A stretch of DNA of 64,000 bases from the NCBI GenBank assembly GCA_963732365.1, contig CAVSZC010000005.1, positions 124,001 to 188,000 on the forward strand. The letters run 5' to 3'. The notes beneath the pieces were generated by a model. It made no database searches, had not been told where the DNA came from, and worked only from the letters and a program-made list of their open reading frames with translations. The DNA is from SR-FBR-E99 sp963732365. Lineage in GTDB: Bacteria; Bacteroidota; Bacteroidia; Bacteroidales; VadinHA17. Below, one piece after another: positions 26,056 to 34,828 of the stretch (within the stretch, counting starts at the first letter, position 1; each line of letters opens with the position of its first letter). A program made the position numbers and the translations under genes.

Positions 26056-26637
26056 TTATTCCCTCATAAACGTGACGTAACTATATCCTTTCTTGAAATA
26101 CTTAACATAACCGCTGTAAATTCTATATAGTTGGAATATAGCTATTAATGTTAATAGGACGATGCTATGCCAGTAGTATTCTCCCTTTTGACCCAAAACT
26201 ATAACCACTAACATGCATAACACTATCACAAGCCATAAGATTGTACCTATCCTGTCATAGAGGAGGGAGAATAAATTAAACCTTAACAGCTCTTTATCCA
26301 TGTTGTGCTTCCTTAGAATTTGACGGAGCCTGTACCTGAAAGTATAGTGGATTATGCCTAAGTTTTCAGGATAAATGAACATACAAGGAATTCTGTTATG
26401 TTCATAGATCTTAATCTTTTCCTTATACTTGTTTTTGTCCTCCTCGCTCCGGTTCCATCTCCCCAAGAACTCTATATATACTTTATATCTTGGCAAATAG
26501 AAGTCTGCTATCCTATATGATTTACTGTCATCCTTTAGAGGTGGGAGCCTTACTTCTGTGTCAACTTTTATTCCTTCATCAGCCAAAAACTCACGAAGGA
26601 AGATTTCACCTTCTGAAGGCTCGTTCACATATTCCAT
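26056..26637 (-). CDS. PD-(D/E)xK nuclease-like domain fused to a membrane segment
   Basis: This 193-residue protein begins with a nuclease-like core YRIADFYLPRYKVYIEFLG. Asp45 and Glu56 fit the D...ExK-type metal-binding pattern of DUF559/VSR-like endonucleases, with Lys residues following (KNKYKEKIKIYEHN). The C-terminal part (about 130-180) has two transmembrane helices (IGTILWLVIVLCMLVVIVL and SIVLLTLIAIFQLYRIY). A membrane-anchored nuclease next to restriction genes suggests a role in DNA defence, but activity is not shown. It lies 14 bases downstream of the NucS-like gene on the same strand. Confidence 0.6.
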   Translation of the reverse strand: MEYVNEPSEGEIFLREFLADEGIKVDTEVRLPPLKDDSKSYRIADFYLPRYKVYIEFLGRWNRSEEDKNKYKEKIKIYEHNRIPCMFIYPENLGIIHYTFRYRLRQILRKHNMDKELLRFNLFSLLYDRIGTILWLVIVLCMLVVIVLGQKGEYYWHSIVLLTLIAIFQLYRIYSGYVKYFKKGYSYVTFMRE

Positions 26638-26651
26638 TTCAAATCTGTTTA

Positions 26652-27578
26652 CTAATCTTTGTAGAGCTTGAAGCTCACTTTGTATTTATAAAAATCAATA
26701 TTGGTAGTAACTGATAAGGCACGCTTTAATCTCAAATCATCCTCCAGGGCTATTATTACACCTCTGACTTTCTGGTCTTTATCAGCAACCTCTTCCTGGA
26801 CATATCCCATATATCGTTGAACTTGTCCGACAACGTTATCACTTATTCTGCCTTTCTTAAGTTCAACAACTAACAGAGTTTTCCTGTCCTTGCTAATTGC
26901 CAGGATATCTATGGGTCCAGTATCGGTCTGATATTGCTGACCAACTAACTCACCAGCCTCCTTATAAATATCATATTTATTCCCGAGCTCAGTATTCCTC
27001 CAATTTCGAACAAGAAACTCTTCGAGGTGCTTTTCTATTGCAAACTCAGCAGGATCTTCAATAGTTGTATCAGTTGACACAATAGTTGAAGGAGCCGAAG
27101 CGATGATCAATAAGTCTATTTCATTAGCATACTTGGTGATTTCGCTACTGGTACCAATGGACCCAGAACTATGTCGTAGTTCATCACTCATTTCAGATCT
27201 GTCTATGATTCTGTCGTACCACTTAACCTTCCTTCTATGAGGTAAAATTTCGCTATGACGATAAGTATAATCTCCTATTATCTCGCCGACATAATAGCTG
27301 CCTTCACCATTGGGGCATAATACCACATCACCCTGACTAATCCCCTTGCAGATTGTCCAGAGAGTTCCACAAGAAAGACCAGCAGCAACCTTACTCCTGT
27401 CTGGGTACTTTGAAAGCCATATTGGAATGAACTTCTTATTAAAATCTCTCCAGTTATCAGGTAGCTCGTTCGATAAATCCATGTTGATGTCATAATGAGC
27501 ACCAATAAACTGTCCAGTATAGCACTGGTCCGCATACATGCTTTTAGCGCCAAGCATGATTCTGAAGTACCTTTTCAT
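26652..27578 (-). CDS. EVE/PUA-like domain fused to a NucS-type nuclease
   Basis: This is a 308-residue protein. Residues about 60-160 resemble PUA/EVE-type readers found in modification-dependent restriction enzymes (GDVVLCPNGEGSYYVGEI, LPHRRKVKWYDRIIDRSEMS). Residues 170-308 match the NucS/DUF91 nuclease core: GPIDILAISKDRKTLLVVELKKGR, with Asp224, Glu239 and Lys241 as the metal-binding D-ExK set, then VVGQVQRYMGYV. This architecture suggests an enzyme that cuts modified or structured DNA. It lies between a type IIG-like enzyme (28-base gap) and the PD-ExK membrane protein, probably in one transcript. Confidence 0.75.
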   Translation of the reverse strand: MKRYFRIMLGAKSMYADQCYTGQFIGAHYDINMDLSNELPDNWRDFNKKFIPIWLSKYPDRSKVAAGLSCGTLWTICKGISQGDVVLCPNGEGSYYVGEIIGDYTYRHSEILPHRRKVKWYDRIIDRSEMSDELRHSSGSIGTSSEITKYANEIDLLIIASAPSTIVSTDTTIEDPAEFAIEKHLEEFLVRNWRNTELGNKYDIYKEAGELVGQQYQTDTGPIDILAISKDRKTLLVVELKKGRISDNVVGQVQRYMGYVQEEVADKDQKVRGVIIALEDDLRLKRALSVTTNIDFYKYKVSFKLYKD

Positions 27579-27606
27579 TTCTCGGGATGTTTAACCATAG
27601 TTACTT

Positions 27607-30600
27607 CTACATAAAGTCAACCTTATCAATCTCCTTCATGAGCCTGTCTGTCTCTGTTAGAGCGACGATTATCTTCTGATAGTGCATTATGTCATCGAAT
27701 GATAAAACTCTTCCCTTACGGTCTTTAAGCCATTTTTGGGCAGGTTGGTAGCCACCGATGAAGAAATCCCATGCAATTTTTAGAACCCCATCAAAACACT
27801 GGTCGTTATTTATCCAAACCTTGCCTGACTCATATTTGATCTTACCTACCTCATTTGAGCCATTTATTGAATATGTAGTAATAAACTTCTCAACTGCTGG
27901 GCTAGCCAGAAGGTGTATCTGTCGAAGCTCTTCACCAAGTTTTACCAGTTGCCAGAACCTATCTTTATCTAATGGGTAAGGAATTCGTGGAAAGTCAATC
28001 TTAAGATAATCCTTATACCTTTCTCTATAAATTGGTGAATAGAGAATAGCATAGATATAATCAAGAATGTCAATAGCTGAGTATGTATTTATAGATGCTG
28101 TCTTTTCGTCCGTAAATTTATCACCAATCCTTGATGTGATTTGGCTAACAATTGCTTGATTAAGATTTGGTAAGCGCTTTGGCTCAGATTCAATATATTT
28201 CTGAGACCCTGAAATAGTATAGCAATAAAGCGGGAATGTATTTGAATTATCTAAGGATGATGTTAACCCTTTATCAGCTATGTTTGAAGTAACGAAATAA
28301 TTATGAGCATTTTTATCTCTACCAACTTTGACACAAACCAGGGCATAATTTTGAAAGAATAAATTTCTCATAATATCATCTCTACCCCAGTCTACAACTT
28401 TCTTTGAATAGTAGATAAAGCGTTCATCAAAAGGTCTATATGAGATAGACTTTACATTACTGAGATGGTTTTCTGACCTAAGTGCCACTCTTGCATGGGA
28501 TAAATTCCACCCACGAGTATCACCTGGTAGGTATTTTCCTGATGTTCGCATGCCAAAGTATCTTTCTCTAATGATAGAGTCCGAAATACTAAGGTCAGTA
28601 AACTCTTTTATTCTATTTAATAGACCTCTTGAGTCAAAGTCTATAACGAAGTGATCTCTCGCAGTTGTAATCCCCATTGATTGCTGCACAAATAACTCTC
28701 CAATATGAAATCCCTGATTATAAGTATTTATATCCACCAGGTTTGCCTCATAAAAGAAATAATTAGGAGTTTCAGGATTTAATTCCTTAAAGGGTATTAA
28801 TTTCAAAGGTGATTTATGGAAGAACTCGTATTTAAATTCTCGGGTTCCAAAAAGGTTGTGATGAAATATCTTGGTAACCTTATCCCCTTTTTTCAATCTT
28901 TGCTTTATGAAAATATTGAGAGATACTCCTTGTTGAATATCAAACACATTCTCATCAACCATCCCCTCTTGTATATCCTCCTTTTTCTTACTACTTCCAT
29001 GCAAATCAATTATATATATTTTATCAAATGTTCTCAATAAATGCCAGCGCATACCTCTAAAGGTCGGGTTATCTATGAAGCTGTGATTGTTGATAAAAGC
29101 CAGAATACCTTCTCCATTCTTATTGATAAGAAACTCTCCTAAACGCATAAACTTAACATAGTCGTCTTGAAGCCAATGTTTTCTTTCACCAAAATGAACA
29201 CCATCAATATACTTGTAGTCTTCGATTAAATTACTAATCCACTCCCCTTTGTTGATGGATATACCACTATAGGGGGGATTTCCCAAGAGGACCATGACCG
29301 GCGTATCCCTTTTAACATGATTTGCCTCGTTTGCCTCAGAGCTTAACCAATTCGCGAACAAAGTACCAGTATCCGGGTGATGTTCTTCAAGGCTGTTAGT
29401 CAAGTAAACCCTTAGACGCTGATCTTTGGTCGGTTTATATCCGGTTTCCTTAAGCAGCATATCCAGTTTAAGATGTGCCATGGCATAAGAAGCCATCAGA
29501 ATTTCAAATCCATTAAGTCTTGGAATAAGATGATCATCCACATACTGATTCCATATACCTTGTTGCCCCTCAAATTTCTGGTGGATCTGCTTAATCACTT
29601 CAGCCAAAAAAGTACCTGTACCTGCCGCTGGATCCAGAATTTGAACCCTGTGAACTTCCTTCTCAACCGGCTTACCTCCTTGACCTGGAACTTTAATTTT
29701 AATTTTTGATGTATCTGCGAGTCCCTGGGGTAATCCAAACTCATCCTTCAGTATATCATCAACTGCCCTTACAATGAAGTTGACAACAGGCTCAGGAGTA
29801 TACCATACCCCGCGACTCTTTCTTAGTTTTGGGTCGTACTCAGATAAAAAGGTCTCATAGAAGTGGATGATAGGATCCCGCTGTTGAGTGCTTTTACCAA
29901 AATCTTTAAGGAGTTCGGACACGTTTGTTGCCCTGAATATATCTGCAAGCTCATCAACCATCCATTTAATCCTGTCATCAAGGTTATAGCTGGCGATGTA
30001 CTGGAACAAGTTTCTCAGGAAAGGATTTGATTTTGGTATTAGCTCTGCCGCTTCAAACCTTGAGAAATCAACCAGGGAGGCATCATTCAGGCGAGCAGCG
30101 AACATACCGTAGGCTATTGTCTGGGCATAGATGTCAGCGAATCCTTTTTCAGAAATATCGTGGATCAGGTACTGCTTAAAGGTATCATATTGACTGTGTA
30201 GGTTTAGATTGAGTTGTTCATTAACCTGATTATCGGTACTTCCTATTGTAAGTGCTTTTTCAATGACGTCTGCCATAAGCCTCGCTTTGACAGCCATCAT
30301 CTTTGATAGTTTTGATGCTGATTTAATAGTTTGCCCAGTATGGGTACAGAAGCTGCTTATAAGATTAGTGAATGGTTGAAAATGCTTTTCATGGCCAATA
30401 ATTTTGTTACCGTGAATCTCCCCAATTGACACAGAAGTTGTAAACGTTCCATCCAGAAAGAGTTTGAATTCAAGATAATCAGTAATTAACAGGTTTGAAA
30501 GAGATGTTCGGTACCTGTCAAATTGTTCCTTATAAACTTTGTTATTGAGATCAGCTCCGATATCCTTTGCTTCAATATAGCCAACCGGAATGTTCTTTTT

Positions 30601-30774
30601 GGTGATAATATAATCTGGAGCCCCACATGCAACTCTCTTTGGTTCATTAGTGACTGAAATTCCAGGCACAAGACTCTCGACCAATGTTAATAATTCCCCC
30701 CGATAACTGTGTTCAGTAGAAATACCTGTTTTATACCTCGACTTAATCCTGTCAATATATTCTGAAATTGTCAT
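27607..30774 (-). CDS. Type IIG-like restriction-modification enzyme (N6-adenine methylase fused to nuclease)
   Basis: This is a 1055-residue single polypeptide. At the N-terminus PDYIITKKNIPVGYIEAKD gives a PD-ExK nuclease core (Asp54, Glu68, Lys70). A helical linker follows. The gamma-class methylase domain has SAM motif I DPAAGTGTFLAEV near residue 380 and catalytic motif IV NPPYSG near residue 498. The C-terminal third is the target-recognition and specificity region. It would cleave unmodified DNA at a specific site and methylate its own. It ends 28 bases before the NucS-like gene, and the RadC gene is 61 bases upstream. Length and order fit the type IIG/ISP-like group without a helicase. 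Confidence 0.85.
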   Translation of the reverse strand: MTISEYIDRIKSRYKTGISTEHSYRGELLTLVESLVPGISVTNEPKRVACGAPDYIITKKNIPVGYIEAKDIGADLNNKVYKEQFDRYRTSLSNLLITDYLEFKLFLDGTFTTSVSIGEIHGNKIIGHEKHFQPFTNLISSFCTHTGQTIKSASKLSKMMAVKARLMADVIEKALTIGSTDNQVNEQLNLNLHSQYDTFKQYLIHDISEKGFADIYAQTIAYGMFAARLNDASLVDFSRFEAAELIPKSNPFLRNLFQYIASYNLDDRIKWMVDELADIFRATNVSELLKDFGKSTQQRDPIIHFYETFLSEYDPKLRKSRGVWYTPEPVVNFIVRAVDDILKDEFGLPQGLADTSKIKIKVPGQGGKPVEKEVHRVQILDPAAGTGTFLAEVIKQIHQKFEGQQGIWNQYVDDHLIPRLNGFEILMASYAMAHLKLDMLLKETGYKPTKDQRLRVYLTNSLEEHHPDTGTLFANWLSSEANEANHVKRDTPVMVLLGNPPYSGISINKGEWISNLIEDYKYIDGVHFGERKHWLQDDYVKFMRLGEFLINKNGEGILAFINNHSFIDNPTFRGMRWHLLRTFDKIYIIDLHGSSKKKEDIQEGMVDENVFDIQQGVSLNIFIKQRLKKGDKVTKIFHHNLFGTREFKYEFFHKSPLKLIPFKELNPETPNYFFYEANLVDINTYNQGFHIGELFVQQSMGITTARDHFVIDFDSRGLLNRIKEFTDLSISDSIIRERYFGMRTSGKYLPGDTRGWNLSHARVALRSENHLSNVKSISYRPFDERFIYYSKKVVDWGRDDIMRNLFFQNYALVCVKVGRDKNAHNYFVTSNIADKGLTSSLDNSNTFPLYCYTISGSQKYIESEPKRLPNLNQAIVSQITSRIGDKFTDEKTASINTYSAIDILDYIYAILYSPIYRERYKDYLKIDFPRIPYPLDKDRFWQLVKLGEELRQIHLLASPAVEKFITTYSINGSNEVGKIKYESGKVWINNDQCFDGVLKIAWDFFIGGYQPAQKWLKDRKGRVLSFDDIMHYQKIIVALTETDRLMKEIDKVDFM

Positions 30775-30835
30775 TGAGAGTGTTCATTTTGCACTCTGAT
30801 AAAATTAAGCAAAATATGCAAACACTGAACCTGGA

Positions 30836-31294
30836 TTATAGTGAACCATTATCCGCCATGCTGTAATACTCGCCCTCCGGGACAATTATCAAATGATCCA
30901 ATAGCTGTATATCCATCACCGAAGCAGATTCCTTTATTTTCTTTGTAATTGCAGTATCAGATTCACTTGGCTGAAGATTTCCACTCGGATGATTATGACA
31001 TATAATGAGGCCACTAGCATTAGCTTTAATAGCATATTGCAGTATAATCCTTACATCAGTCACAGTACCGCTAATACCACCTTTTGATATTGATGCAATC
31101 CCCAGGACTTTATTTGACCTGGTCAGCAATATAAGCTTAAATTCTTCGACATGTTCAATGCTGTCAAGGTCCCAGTGCTCCAAGAAGATTTCAAAGGCAT
31201 CTCTTGAAGTTTTTACCTGAGGCCGGTCAGAGGCTTTCACTTTAGTGCGGTAAATGATCTTGACCTCGGATATGGTAATATCTGATTGTTTCAT
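30836..31294 (-). CDS. radC: RadC-family JAB-domain protein
   Basis: This 152-residue protein, from ATG 31294, has the complete JAMM motif HNHPSGNLQPSESD (His100, His102, Asp113). It lacks the N-terminal HhH region of long RadC proteins. Short RadC proteins are common in Bacteroidota mobile elements and next to defence genes. The biochemical role is unresolved despite the DNA-repair name. The longer frame to 31333 adds a hydrophobic stretch that I consider artefactual. It is the promoter-proximal neighbour of the restriction enzyme gene. Confidence 0.85.
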   Translation of the reverse strand: MKQSDITISEVKIIYRTKVKASDRPQVKTSRDAFEIFLEHWDLDSIEHVEEFKLILLTRSNKVLGIASISKGGISGTVTDVRIILQYAIKANASGLIICHNHPSGNLQPSESDTAITKKIKESASVMDIQLLDHLIIVPEGEYYSMADNGSL

Positions 31295-31425
31295 GATAAT
31301 AAGATTAAGTTTTTGGATAAGAAAAAAGACCAACAGGAGGCTTTTATTCCTTGAGTTGGTCTAATATTAAAATGGTGAAATGAACGCTCTTAAAGGCTAG
31401 AAATGATCTCTAGTTTCCCTATATA

Positions 31426-31647
31426 TCAAAGTTTATTAGATTTTTTTTTCTTATTAGCATTTGATCTTTTTTCTCGATAAAAAGTGTCTCGTTCCATTTG
31501 TAATAAAGTAATATCAAATGCCTTCTGAGCAAGTTTAATTTTAAGTTCAGCTATATCCATTTCTATTGTATCGTTAAGTAATGATGTATAAATATTTGAA
31601 AGCTGATCTTTAAAGCTATTTATGTATTCACGATCTTTTTTCCGCAT
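31426..31647 (-). CDS. Hypothetical small basic protein
   Basis: This 73-residue helical protein ends in a lysine-rich tail (REKRSNANKKKKSNKL). Its start overlaps the end of the preceding small gene by 28 bases, an arrangement suggesting translational coupling. No domain is recognised. A basic tail could bind nucleic acid, but this is inference only. Confidence 0.4.
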   Translation of the reverse strand: MRKKDREYINSFKDQLSNIYTSLLNDTIEMDIAELKIKLAQKAFDITLLQMERDTFYREKRSNANKKKKSNKL

Positions 31648-31865
31648 TGTTTTCTGAATTTTATTAACCTCGCAATCTTCAATTGAATCCTTTTACACTC
31701 TATTAATTCCGGAAATTTTCTTATATCTGAAGCCTTTAAGTAACTATCTTTTCTCATTATTAATTTATTGTAACCATTTAATAAAAGATCAATAATGTAG
31801 TCATCAGAAAGAGTATCTCTTGATTGTTGTCTTTGCGCTTTTATAATTTCCTTTTTTGTTGGCAT
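31620..31865 (-). CDS. Hypothetical small protein
   Basis: This 81-residue, mostly helical protein begins MPTKKEIIKAQRQQSRDTL. It overlaps the following 73-residue gene out of frame. The two form a pair between the RadC gene and the DUF3871 module. It is not recognised. Codon use is AT-rich like the rest of the island. Confidence 0.4.
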   Translation of the reverse strand: MPTKKEIIKAQRQQSRDTLSDDYIIDLLLNGYNKLIMRKDSYLKASDIRKFPELIECKRIQLKIARLIKFRKQCGKKIVNT

Positions 31866-32049
31866 AGTAATATGTACCTTAGTTTCTAAAGTTACGAAAG
31901 CCCCTTGTACTTAGCAAATAGAAATCCATCCCCCATGATCAACAAAGATCTGAGGAATGGACTTAACACTATTGATTTTCAGTGGTTCTTGAGATTTTAC
32001 AGTTGAGCGAAACCATCTCAAAACAACAGTAAACAAAATACAGCATGAC

Positions 32050-32307
32050 TCAACCTTCAGGTAATATCCTGAAATAAACAATAAAATAAGCCCTGCCTCT
32101 GATGATATACACTTCCCTGACCGATAGAGTTAGTTTAACTGCCTCTACAGCCACTTTCTCCCCTTCTGGTATATCTGGGAAACTTACAAGGCAAACTGCC
32201 TTAAAAGGGCAATAAATGCGTCTTAGAAGACCCTTGCCATCAATCACCAGTATGCTGGTTTCATCAACCCATTTCAAAAGCTCCCGGATGTATTTTTCAT
32301 TATCCAT
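32050..32307 (-). CDS. Hypothetical protein
   Basis: This 85-residue protein, MDNEKYIRELLKWVDETSILV..., has a beta-rich second half (EKVAVEAVKLTLSVREVYIIRGRAYFIVYF). It starts 10 bases after the DUF3871 gene ends, so the two are co-transcribed. The pattern (conserved CPFKAVCLVSFPDIPEG) suggests a small beta-barrel-like fold of a type common in Bacteroidota mobile elements. No function is assigned. Confidence 0.5.
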   Translation of the reverse strand: MDNEKYIRELLKWVDETSILVIDGKGLLRRIYCPFKAVCLVSFPDIPEGEKVAVEAVKLTLSVREVYIIRGRAYFIVYFRILPEG

Positions 32308-32317
32308 AGGCTGCCTT

Positions 32318-33316
32318 TTAGGATAAATACCAGAGCCTGTGATCTCCTCTAAGATGATTTAATAGAGCAGCTATGAACAAATACGATCCGGCATTCCTGT
32401 CAAGAAAGGTGTCTATATAAGAGCTTTTTGTGGCTGATGTGAACAGGTTATACACTTTCCAGAGGTCGATGTCACCATCTTCTGATCTGCAGAAGCTCTT
32501 ATCCTGATAGTAATCCTTCGCAACGGAAGTTATCTGGGTATCTGATAAAGGCATAAGATCAATCTCCTTCTTCTGTCTCGGTGGCAGATACTGGTATAGC
32601 CTGCTCCTGCCGATAAGCAAAGCAAACTGCTGTTCAGTCAAAACATAGTCGTTCAGAGCATTGAGTTGTTGTACCTGCTTGTCAGCATTGAACCTTGTCA
32701 CAAGCTGAAACACCCTGTTAAAAAGTTCAGCTAATGATGTTACCCTTATATCACCAGCATATCCGTCTGTAGAAATACAGAGATTTGTACACACCCGATT
32801 TTTAAAGCCTATGAAGACTTTAAATCGTTCCTCTCCTTTTCTTCCTGACAGGCTGTCGTTATTATAAGCCCTGACAGCTCCTATGCTTAAGGAAAGGTTA
32901 TTCCCACCTACATTAGCAGTAATGTCAGGCAGCTCATAGATAAAGGCCATTCTTTCATAGTACACTGTCTTTTCACGCTCCAGTAGGTGTTCTACAGGCT
33001 TGCCCATTGCTTCAGGGATTCTTCCCTTGATTGGATGTGATACCCTAATTGAAGGAGGGGTAATTCTTTCTCCTGAAAAGAATCGTGTTCCTACTTCACC
33101 GACAATATCAATGAAATCAGAATGGCTGATGGTACACTCATTGTCCTTTGCAAAGACAGGGATTATACATTTGTTCCTGATCTCATCATATCTTATTGCC
33201 TGTGTATTGGCAACGATGAATCTGTTGTTCTGACTTATCTGCTCAGCAGAAACTACTTCATCCGGATTAACTTGCACTACTTCCATTTTCTTGCGATTTA
33301 ACAGGTTCAACAACAT
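32318..33316 (-). CDS. DUF3871-family protein
   Basis: This is a 332-residue protein of the DUF3871 type found on Bacteroidota plasmids and integrated elements (NNRFIVANTQAI...RNKCIIPVFAKDNECTISHSDFIDIV). I choose ATG 33316, which has GGGAG about 9 bases upstream. A TTG two codons earlier and an ATG at 33286 are alternatives. It overlaps the 3' end of the AAA ATPase gene by 50 bases, so it is translationally linked. With the ATPase and the 116-residue protein it forms a module seen in mobile elements. A role in DNA metabolism is likely but not shown. Confidence 0.7.
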   Translation of the reverse strand: MLLNLLNRKKMEVVQVNPDEVVSAEQISQNNRFIVANTQAIRYDEIRNKCIIPVFAKDNECTISHSDFIDIVGEVGTRFFSGERITPPSIRVSHPIKGRIPEAMGKPVEHLLEREKTVYYERMAFIYELPDITANVGGNNLSLSIGAVRAYNNDSLSGRKGEERFKVFIGFKNRVCTNLCISTDGYAGDIRVTSLAELFNRVFQLVTRFNADKQVQQLNALNDYVLTEQQFALLIGRSRLYQYLPPRQKKEIDLMPLSDTQITSVAKDYYQDKSFCRSEDGDIDLWKVYNLFTSATKSSYIDTFLDRNAGSYLFIAALLNHLRGDHRLWYLS

Positions 33317-34142
33317 TTTCAATTATCTCCCTTTCGAGCTCATTCTTTCTAGCAATGCAGAGTGATTCAATCTTATCTCTGAGGGTCGGATACTTGATCA
33401 GAATCGCCCTTAGTTCAGGAATAGTACCTGCAGATACAATCTGCTTATGAATATGTTCCATAAGCTCATCACCCATGCACCATGTTCTTATTCTCTCGCC
33501 TGTCAAAGCTGAAGGAGCAAAAGCAAATTTATCCATAAACAAGCCTGTCCGATCCTTAGATGCAGTGGCCTGATGCTTGATGTCTAGGTCAAGAACAAGG
33601 CTGAACTCATAATCCATTCCGTCACGTGTCACACCTTTAAGGCCTACCTTCTCTGGTACCATCTTCCCGTTCTTGTCCGTCAGGACATAATCCTGCTTCG
33701 ACCTGATAGTTGCGATCATATGGACCGGGCTCTGAAGAATCTTCTGAACAAATCCATTATGCCTTGGAGTAAGCTTTGACCAGTTTGTAAAGGAGTTGCC
33801 GGCCATATTTCCATGGACATCAAGGATGCCTCCTGTTCCTTCCCATTCATGGGAGATGGAGTCAATGATAATCACCTTCATCCCGGCTCTCTCGCAGGAT
33901 TCGATAGCTTCGATATATCTCTCAGGAGAGAATGGCTCTTCCAATGATAGAACATTATAAGGTCCCAATGCGGAATAAAGATGAGCTGAGTGATACTCAG
34001 TGTCAATGATTCCGATCTTCGACCAGTCCTTGCACAGACCATTTGCAATGAGCAAAGAGCTGTATGTCTTACCTGATCCCGATGGACCCTGTATCGCCAT
34101 TTTTATAACGGCTTGTTTTCTTTGAGCAATAATAATTTCCAT
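33267..34142 (-). CDS. AAA-family ATPase (RecA-fold, phage/mobile-element type)
   Basis: This 291-residue protein has Walker A GPSGSGKT at residues 19-26 and Walker B VIIIDS near residue 95-100, followed by a sensor-like region HMIATIRSKQDYV. It resembles the AAA_24/RecA-like ATPases of phages and plasmids that act in recombination or replication. The C-terminal 60 residues are helical and charged. It lies directly between the 116-residue protein upstream and DUF3871 downstream in one operon. Confidence 0.8.
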   Translation of the reverse strand: MEIIIAQRKQAVIKMAIQGPSGSGKTYSSLLIANGLCKDWSKIGIIDTEYHSAHLYSALGPYNVLSLEEPFSPERYIEAIESCERAGMKVIIIDSISHEWEGTGGILDVHGNMAGNSFTNWSKLTPRHNGFVQKILQSPVHMIATIRSKQDYVLTDKNGKMVPEKVGLKGVTRDGMDYEFSLVLDLDIKHQATASKDRTGLFMDKFAFAPSALTGERIRTWCMGDELMEHIHKQIVSAGTIPELRAILIKYPTLRDKIESLCIARKNELEREIIENVVEPVKSQENGSSAS

Positions 34143-34172
34143 AATCTATTTGTTTTATGTTACGAAAAGAGA

Positions 34173-34190
34173 AAGGGGCCGAAGCCCCTT
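34173..34190 (-). terminator. Rho-independent terminator-like hairpin
   Basis: AAGGGGC/GCCCCTT stem with a CGAA loop. On the minus strand it is followed by TCTCTTTTC. It lies just after the stop of the 34195 gene, so it may attenuate transcription into the ATPase gene rather than end the operon. Confidence 0.5.
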
Positions 34191-34194
34191 CCTG

Positions 34195-34545
34195 TTACAG
34201 AGGCATTACTACCTCTCTGTCAGCGAGAACTCTCTGGTCCACACTCTCACCCTCCTTCAGATACACCCATCTGTGAGACAAGGTCATGATCTCACCTGTT
34301 TCCCTTGCGATAAATTCGTAAGGTTCTGTTTCAACCCGTTGGATAGATCCTGGCAACTGCTGACCTATTAACCCTTTGCAGGTCATCTCGTCAAAGGTTG
34401 TTGATATGCTGGCACTTTTAGCCGTTGCATAGTAGTTTCCGGTCTCCTTGCTTTTAACCAGCTCAAGACCTCCCTGGAGTACCAGAGCATAAAAAGGTTC
34501 ACCTTTCTGGTTTACCCGTTCCTTGTAATCAGTAATCGTTACCAT
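34195..34545 (-). CDS. Hypothetical protein of the DUF3871/ATPase module
   Basis: This 116-residue soluble beta-rich protein (MVTITDYKERVNQKGEPFYALVLQGGLELVKSKETGNYYATAKSASI) resembles small conserved proteins adjacent to AAA ATPases in Bacteroidota elements. An OB-like single-strand-binding role would fit but is only inference. It is the first gene of the minus-strand module. The region upstream holds the first boundary of the plus-strand cassette cluster (34795). Confidence 0.55.
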   Translation of the reverse strand: MVTITDYKERVNQKGEPFYALVLQGGLELVKSKETGNYYATAKSASISTTFDEMTCKGLIGQQLPGSIQRVETEPYEFIARETGEIMTLSHRWVYLKEGESVDQRVLADREVVMPL

Positions 34546-34828
34546 TTTGTTTTTTTTTGGTTAAACATTCGGGGTAAATTCCCCAATCACTGATTACCGG
34601 GGGGGTGTTAGTGGGATAGGGCCGTCATTTCTCTCGTTCAGGTACTCGTGTCAATATACGGGGGTACTTTTTGCCTGTAGAGAAAAAGGGGGGGTGTAGT
34701 TTTTTTCATTATCTTAGATGGGAAAAGTCACCCTAGATGCACATTACAACCTTAAATCGAAGTTATTATCCACCTTTGGTAAACATATAAACAAGTTAGG
34801 CCACATTTAATCTAAGCATTCATAATAA

